From positions 1 through 64,000 of the forward strand of contig AKCV02000004.1 in assembly GCA_000272025.2 (NCBI GenBank): DNA of 64,000 nucleotides, written 5' to 3'. The notes under the pieces are model-generated. The model had not been told where the DNA came from. It saw only the letters and a program-made list of their open reading frames with translations, and ran no database searches. Positions 59,889 to 64,000 of this stretch are shown in pieces (the first letter of the stretch is position 1; every line of letters starts with the position of its first letter). The stretch comes from Imbroritus primus (lineage in GTDB: Bacteria > Pseudomonadota > Gammaproteobacteria > Burkholderiales > Burkholderiaceae). Made by a program: the position numbers and the translations under genes.

Positions 59889-60614
59889 CTATCGCGGTGA
59901 CAGAAAACGGGTCGGGTCGATCGGTTTTCCGTCACGGCGGAACTCGAAGTGGAGTTTCACCCGATCAGTATCGGAACTGCCCATTTCCGCGATTTTCTGG
60001 CCGCGCGCCACGGTCTCCTGCTCGCGCACCAGAACCTGCTCGTTGTGGGCGTAGGCAGACAGATAACGATCGTTCAGCTTGAGGATGACGAGGTTGCCAT
60101 AACCGCGCAGCGGCCCGACATGGATGACACGCCCCTCGTGCGCCGCCAGGACCGGCTCGCCGCGTTCACCAGCGATGTCGATGCCGCGGTTCGATTTGCC
60201 ATCGTAACGCCCGATGACTTGCCCGCGCGCCGGCCACTGCAACGAGAAACCCGCGCCAAGTTCACCCGCCGCCGCGTTCTCCCCCGCGCCTGCGGCTGCC
60301 GGCGGCACCGTCGCCACTGGCGTCGTGGCAGAACCCTCGCCACTACTGGCCTGCGCTGTCGGCGGCGCAACCCGCAAGACCTGCCCCTCCTCGATGCGGT
60401 TCGCGTCAACCAGGTTATTCCAGCGCACCAGGTTGGCCACGCGCTGGCCGTGCTTGGAGGCGATCCGGTACAGCGTATCGCCGCGCTGTACGCGGTAGTG
60501 GCCGGGCTCCACCGGCCCGGAAGACAAGGAAGAACAGGCTGTCAGCACAGCCAGGAGGCTCGCCGGCAGAGCCATGCGGCAGGCCACCAGAATACGGGAC
60601 GACATCAGGGTCAT
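59889..60614 (-). CDS. LysM and LytM (M23-like) lipoprotein, NlpD/EnvC type
   Basis: 241 residues from an ATG with GGAG 4 nt upstream; a second ATG lies 9 nt later. A lipoprotein signal ends LTACS. A LysM domain follows (about 40-85, YRVQRGDTLYRIASKHGQRVANLVRWNN), then an Ala/Pro linker, then a LytM domain (about 120-241). Zinc ligands of M23 peptidases are altered: the first His of H-x-D is Asn (SNRGIDIAG) and the HxH motif reads KLHFEF. It is therefore probably non-catalytic and acts like NlpD as an activator of cell-division amidases. rpoS is not next to it. Confidence 0.87.
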   Translation of the reverse strand: MTLMSSRILVACRMALPASLLAVLTACSSLSSGPVEPGHYRVQRGDTLYRIASKHGQRVANLVRWNNLVDANRIEEGQVLRVAPPTAQASSGEGSATTPVATVPPAAAGAGENAAAGELGAGFSLQWPARGQVIGRYDGKSNRGIDIAGERGEPVLAAHEGRVIHVGPLRGYGNLVILKLNDRYLSAYAHNEQVLVREQETVARGQKIAEMGSSDTDRVKLHFEFRRDGKPIDPTRFLSPR

Positions 60615-60842
60615 AACTCTCCAAACCGGTTGGGGCGGATCGGTCGACGTGCGCGCGCACGTGGGACAGGCTGGACCGATCAGAGCGCAGGGAAACGTGA
60701 AATACGGGCACACCGCATCTTGGCGGCAACCAAGCCGTTATGGTACCGCACACCTTTTCCGGGCCGCCGGGCAGCAGGCTGACGCCCCGCCACTTGCAGC
60801 GGGTACCTCGCGCAGCCGGGCCGAGCTTCGCCGGTGATGGAA

Positions 60843-61637
60843 TCAGGATGGGTCAGCCGAAGCAGGTACCGCCACGCTGCCGCCCGCCTCGGTCCGCGAA
60901 CCGGGTACCGGCTGGTTGCCTGCACCGTAGTAGGTAAAGGCGACCGACATCTTGACGCGCTCGCCCTCATTGCGGCCGGCACTGTGAAACAGTCTGCTGT
61001 CGAACAGCAGGACGTCGCCGGCCTGCAGGGGGACTTCCATCGCCCGCGCCACCAGCGCCGCACTGTCCGGGTGCGACTCGACCAGGAAGCTCAGGGAATC
61101 GAGCTGGCCAGGTGCCAGCGCAACCTGATGGGAACCAGGAATGACACGTAATGCCCCATTTGTCGCATCTTCCGGACCCAGCGCCAGCCAGGCCGTGATC
61201 AACTGTGGTTGCACAAAGGACCAGTAGCGGTTGTCGCGATGCCAACCCGTCGCCGTTCCGTAACGCGGGTGCTTGGTCATCACCGCATTGTGGTGCGCCA
61301 GCGTCAGATACAGCGGCGCGCCCAGCAATTGCCTTACTGGGTCACACACTTCCGGTGCGAAGGCCCAGTCGCGAAACACCGCGCCGCGTCCAAACGTACC
61401 ACGCAACCGCCGCACGGTCGTACCGCCCTCGGCGGCACGGCTGGGGGGCGCGCCCGGGTAGCCGAGATCGGCTTCGTATTCGAGCGGCGGTATATGGTTC
61501 TGCAACTGGGCGCCGGCCGCCGCCGCAAGTGCCGTGCACGTGGCCGGACTGGCGCGGTGCGGCAGAACAAGGAAACCATCAAGATCGAAGCGGGCGACCT
61601 GGTCGGGAGTCAACGCGCAGGAAACAGGGGGATTCAT
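60843..61637 (-). CDS. Phytanoyl-CoA dioxygenase family protein
   Basis: 264 residues from the ATG starting MNPPVSCALTPDQ (an upstream ATG at 61673 would add 12). Fe(II)/2-oxoglutarate oxygenase features: the HxD pair in GWHRDNRYWSF and the distal histidine in FDSRLFHSAGRNEGERVKMSVAFTYYG, with the trailing Arg for 2-oxoglutarate. Family members hydroxylate acyl-CoAs or other small molecules. Substrate and pathway are not evident from neighbours. Confidence 0.85.
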   Translation of the reverse strand: MNPPVSCALTPDQVARFDLDGFLVLPHRASPATCTALAAAAGAQLQNHIPPLEYEADLGYPGAPPSRAAEGGTTVRRLRGTFGRGAVFRDWAFAPEVCDPVRQLLGAPLYLTLAHHNAVMTKHPRYGTATGWHRDNRYWSFVQPQLITAWLALGPEDATNGALRVIPGSHQVALAPGQLDSLSFLVESHPDSAALVARAMEVPLQAGDVLLFDSRLFHSAGRNEGERVKMSVAFTYYGAGNQPVPGSRTEAGGSVAVPASADPS

Positions 61638-61735
61638 AAGAGGTCTTGTCGTGGTAGCGACAATATAGCGCATTGCCCCTTGGCACGGGTGCAGGCATCA
61701 TCCACCCGGCCCTGCAACTGGCCCGCCCGGCAGTC

Positions 61736-62068
61736 TCACGCAACGGTCATTGCACGACATGCCTCTGCACAACTCCGGCACGCCTGGGCACATTGCTGGC
61801 AATGCGCTGCTTCATGGCGCGCGCATTCGGCCGCGCACAGATCGCAGATACCGGCGCACAAGGCACAGATCTCGCCAAGCAGCAGACCCCGCCGCGCCAT
61901 CACCGCGGCGGCGGTACGGCAAAACGTGGCGCAATCGATATTGTGCCGGATACAGGTCGCCATGGCGTTGGCCTGGCCTTCGGACAGGCACGCCGCCGCG
62001 CAGTGATCGCAGGCGACCGCACAGCCATAGCACGCGCGAATACATTGCTGGAGCGTTTCCGTTTGCAT
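61736..62068 (-). CDS. Four-helix-bundle copper storage-type protein (Csp-like)
   Basis: 110 residues with AAGGAGGAACC upstream of the ATG. It contains 19 cysteines spaced along amphipathic helices (C-x3-C, C-x2-C patterns, for example CIRACYGCAVACDHCAAAC and CALCAGICDLCAAEC). This is the pattern of Csp proteins, in which thiols line the core of a four-helix bundle and store many Cu(I) ions. There is no signal peptide, so it would be cytosolic (Csp3-like). No copper regulator is seen next to it. Confidence 0.87.
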   Translation of the reverse strand: MQTETLQQCIRACYGCAVACDHCAAACLSEGQANAMATCIRHNIDCATFCRTAAAVMARRGLLLGEICALCAGICDLCAAECARHEAAHCQQCAQACRSCAEACRAMTVA

Positions 62069-62290
62069 GGGTTCCTCCTTGCGAGCAGGTATGAAATCGA
62101 TGCTCACTGACAAGCAAGTCCGGGACCGTCTTGCGGAATACCTCGACGGCGGCAATCCAGCGCAGCCCGCGTCGCGACAATCAGTGGAAGAAGAACGCGA
62201 CGATGTAAAAAATGCCGGTAACAGATGCACCGGCCGCTACAACGCAGGCGTGCCGGACGCCTTGCGCCGGCTCGGCCTCTTCAACGGCAG

Positions 62291-62318
62291 GCGGCCCGGT
62301 TCACTGACCGGGCCGCCG
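62291..62318 (-). terminator. 11-bp perfect GC hairpin after azoR
   Basis: GGCGGCCCGGT (62291-62301) and ACCGGGCCGCC (62308-62318) flank a 6-nt loop, 40 bp after the azoR stop on the minus strand. No T run follows. Confidence 0.65.
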
Positions 62319-62359
62319 CACCTGAAGAACGAAGAACAGCCACCAGGGCTGCCCAAGGC

Positions 62360-62968
62360 TCAAGCCGCCTGGAGTGTTTCCACCACGGAAAGGGCCTGGG
62401 CCATGCCCGCCTGGGCCGACGCCTCGCCCAGTGCCAGACCTTCGGCGCGCACGACGGTGACATCGGTGATGCCGATGAAGGCCAGCATCTGTTTGACGTG
62501 CGGCACCATGAAATCGGCTGCCGCAGCAGGACCGCTGCTGTAGATGCCGCCCGTCGCCGCCAGGATGATGGCGTGCTTGCCGGTCACCAGGCCCACGGGG
62601 CCGTCGGCGGTGTAGCGGAACGTCCGGCCAGCCTGCAGGACGTAGTCGAACCACGTCTTGAGTTGTGCGGGTACGCCGAAGTTGTACATGCCGGTAGCGA
62701 TGACCACGGTATCGGCCGCCTGCAATTCGTCGATCAGGGCCGTGACCCGATCCGCCTGGGCTTGCTGCTCGGCGGATCGGCCATCCGCTGCCGAGAACAA
62801 CGCACCCAGCAGGGCGCCATCCAGCGGCGGCAACGGGTCGGCACCCACATCGCGTGTGGCGACGACGTGCCCGGCGGCCTGCACCTGCGCTTTCAGGCGT
62901 GCCGCCAGTTGACCGGAAGCCGAAGCTTCGCCACGCACACTGCTCTCAATAAACAAATACTTTGACAT
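62360..62968 (-). CDS. azoR: FMN-dependent NADH-azoreductase
   Basis: 202 residues starting MSKYLFIESSVRGEASASGQLA, the usual AzoR start (the upstream extension is not conserved). Flavodoxin-like quinone reductase motifs: ATGMYNFGVPAQLKTWFDYVLQAG and ATGGIYSSG. It is a homodimeric two-electron reductase of quinones and azo compounds, typically induced by electrophiles. It lies behind two palindromes that may bind a repressor. Confidence 0.9.
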   Translation of the reverse strand: MSKYLFIESSVRGEASASGQLAARLKAQVQAAGHVVATRDVGADPLPPLDGALLGALFSAADGRSAEQQAQADRVTALIDELQAADTVVIATGMYNFGVPAQLKTWFDYVLQAGRTFRYTADGPVGLVTGKHAIILAATGGIYSSGPAAAADFMVPHVKQMLAFIGITDVTVVRAEGLALGEASAQAGMAQALSVVETLQAA

Positions 62969-63041
62969 TTCGATCTCCATCTGAATCAGCTTGTATGGTT
63001 GAACTATAGGGTTTCGCCATCCATGCTGGTTGGGCATCGAT

Positions 63042-63066
63042 TGAATTAATTCATCAAATTATTTGA
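63042..63066. promoter_or_regulatory. Twin palindromes upstream of azoR
   Basis: TGAATTAATTCA (63042-63053) is a perfect 12-bp palindrome, and TCAAAT-T-ATTTGA (63054-63066) is a perfect inverted repeat adjoining it. They lie 74-98 bp upstream of the azoR ATG in an AT-rich patch. HxlR- or MarR-type repressors that control azoreductases bind similar sites. No such regulator is encoded nearby. Confidence 0.6.
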
Positions 63067-63257
63067 CTATCTGTGCAGCCGCGGAGGCACGGCCGTGCGG
63101 ACACTGGCGCTCGCGCCGTGCACGGTGGGTGGGATCGGACGTCTCACCGCATGCCCTTGGCAGCACCTTTACCGCGAATACGCGGTGGCGACATCTCCGG
63201 CCCGATGCGTGGATATGAGACAAGTGAATTGCCAGGCGTACGCGTGCAGCGTGCACG

Positions 63258-63875
63258 CTACCGGTGACCGGAAGCCTCGTCCGCCCCGGCATCGCGATCC
63301 CATGACAGCTGCCCGTGGCTCGCCTCGGTCATGCGGTGCATGAAGTCGGCAACGTCCCCCTCGGGTAGCGCGAATTCGAACTCAACCACGCCACCATGGG
63401 CAACACGCAACAGTTCAGCGCCCGCCGCTTCGAGGCTGCGACGCAAGACGCCTTCGAACGCGTATGGCACGCTGCAACCCACCGTACGCTTGCGCACCAG
63501 GAGCACTTTGTCGGCCTCCAGCAGCGCCTGTGCAACGGTATCGGTATAGGCGCGCACCAGGCCGCCCGCGCCCAGCTTCACGCCGCCGAAGTAGCGCACC
63601 ACCGTCGCGAGCACGCCTTCGAGATCATGATGGCGCAGCACATCGAGCATTGGCCTCCCCGCCGTTCCGCTCGGCTCGCCATCGTCGACTGCCGCCGATT
63701 CACCGCCTGCCATCAAGGCCCAGCACACATGCGCCGCGCCAGGGTGGGCCGCGCGCAAGGCGCTCACACGCTGCAAGGCAGCCACACGACCAGCCACCGG
63801 TTCGACACAGCCGATGAACCGGCTCTTGCGGATCTGCAGATCGCTATGCGCAGGCGCGGCAAGGGTCAGAGGCAT
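63258..63875 (-). CDS. yigZ: YigZ/IMPACT-family protein
   Basis: 205 residues, the same length as E. coli YigZ. The N-terminal UPF0029 domain has IRKSRFIGCVEPVAG, HVCWALMAGG, DDGEPSGTAGRPMLDVLRHHDLEGVLATVVRYFGGVKLGAGGLVRAY, all diagnostic. A smaller C-terminal domain follows. The IMPACT family influences translation, but the bacterial function is not settled. It starts 15 nt after the stop of the upstream partial gene. Confidence 0.92.
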   Translation of the reverse strand: MPLTLAAPAHSDLQIRKSRFIGCVEPVAGRVAALQRVSALRAAHPGAAHVCWALMAGGESAAVDDGEPSGTAGRPMLDVLRHHDLEGVLATVVRYFGGVKLGAGGLVRAYTDTVAQALLEADKVLLVRKRTVGCSVPYAFEGVLRRSLEAAGAELLRVAHGGVVEFEFALPEGDVADFMHRMTEASHGQLSWDRDAGADEASGHR

Positions 63876-63890
63876 GCCGTCGCTTGCCGC

Positions 63891-64000
63891 TTATCGTGCA
63901 GAGCAGAAACGCGACGCCAGCTGGGCCAGGGCGCCATTCTCCGTGACGGGCCGCGCCTTGCCACCCGGGTAGCGGAACGTCATCAGCGGCTTGCCGGCCG
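63891..64000 (-). CDS. 3' end of an unidentified gene
   Basis: An open minus-strand frame runs from the window edge to a TAA at 63891-63893, giving 35 residues ending VTENGALAQLASRFCSAR after GKPLMTFRYPGGKARP. The rest lies outside the window. The 15-nt distance to yigZ suggests one transcript. The fragment is too short for me to name the family. Confidence 0.5.
   Translation of the reverse strand, partial: AGKPLMTFRYPGGKARPVTENGALAQLASRFCSAR

Noticed and set aside
1..64000. tRNA or rRNA genes
   Set aside because: No cloverleaf-like arms with a GGTTCGAATC-type T loop or rRNA-like sequence was noticed. A tRNAscan run would settle this.

Overview
The window is GC-rich chromosomal DNA, about two thirds G+C judged by eye. 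Gene content points to a betaproteobacterium of the order Burkholderiales: an AcnD/PrpF-type methylcitrate operon under a sigma-54 regulator, liu-type leucine degradation genes, an H-NS-like xenogeneic silencer, TRAP and Opp/Dpp transporters, and a large aryl polyene locus. I cannot assign family or genus from the sequence alone. I saw no rRNA, tRNA, CRISPR array or complete insertion sequence.

Layout. (1) 1-10177, plus strand: a tightly overlapping operon with an acyl-CoA ligase (5' end outside the window), an Opp/Dpp-type ABC importer (two permeases, two ATPases, no binding protein in view), two dissimilar acyl-CoA-dehydrogenase-fold flavoproteins, a thiolase and a four-domain rhodanese. 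A convergent IclR regulator follows. Together these suggest import, CoA activation and beta-oxidation of a carboxylic acid of unknown identity. (2) 11721-15476, minus strand: liuC, liuB and liuA for leucine/isovalerate breakdown, without the biotin-carboxylase subunit. (3) 16006-17161: a small coiled-coil protein and a frameshifted orphan gene. (4) 17162-25694: the methylcitrate (propionate) operon prpB-prpC-acnD-prpF on the minus strand, divergent from prpR. A near-perfect sigma-54 promoter and several inverted repeats lie in the AT-rich gap. (5) 25809-27313: a YbaK-type tRNA-editing protein and a YbaY/META-domain secreted protein.

(6) 27732-46370, plus strand: a roughly 18.6 kb aryl polyene (flexirubin/xanthomonadin-like) cluster of about twenty genes, most joined by 4-nt start/stop overlaps. 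An ammonia lyase would make the aryl starter acid. A ligase-dehydratase fusion loads it onto one of two ACPs. Ketosynthases, a ketoreductase and dehydratases extend it to a conjugated polyene. A methyltransferase, acyltransferases, a glycosyltransferase, a LolA-like protein, an RND/MMPL exporter and a lipoprotein finish and move the pigment to the outer membrane. A 4'-phosphopantetheinyl transferase at the end activates the ACPs. The exporter gene carries a run of ten G residues.

(7) 46787-54894: an RcnB-like periplasmic protein, hisC, a Fur-type ferrous iron operon (feoA, feoB and a Cys-rich membrane protein), galU, an H-NS-like gene, galE (minus) and a degenerate tyrosine recombinase (minus). 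(8) 55096-59177: a small orphan protein behind a palindrome-rich leader, then a DctPQM TRAP transporter whose binding protein carries a Tat-lipoprotein signal. (9) 59257-64000, minus strand: an XRE regulator, a LysM/LytM lipoprotein with degenerate zinc ligands, a phytanoyl-CoA-dioxygenase-like enzyme, a 19-cysteine copper-storage-type protein, azoR behind twin palindromes, a YigZ-family protein and the 3' end of an unidentified gene.
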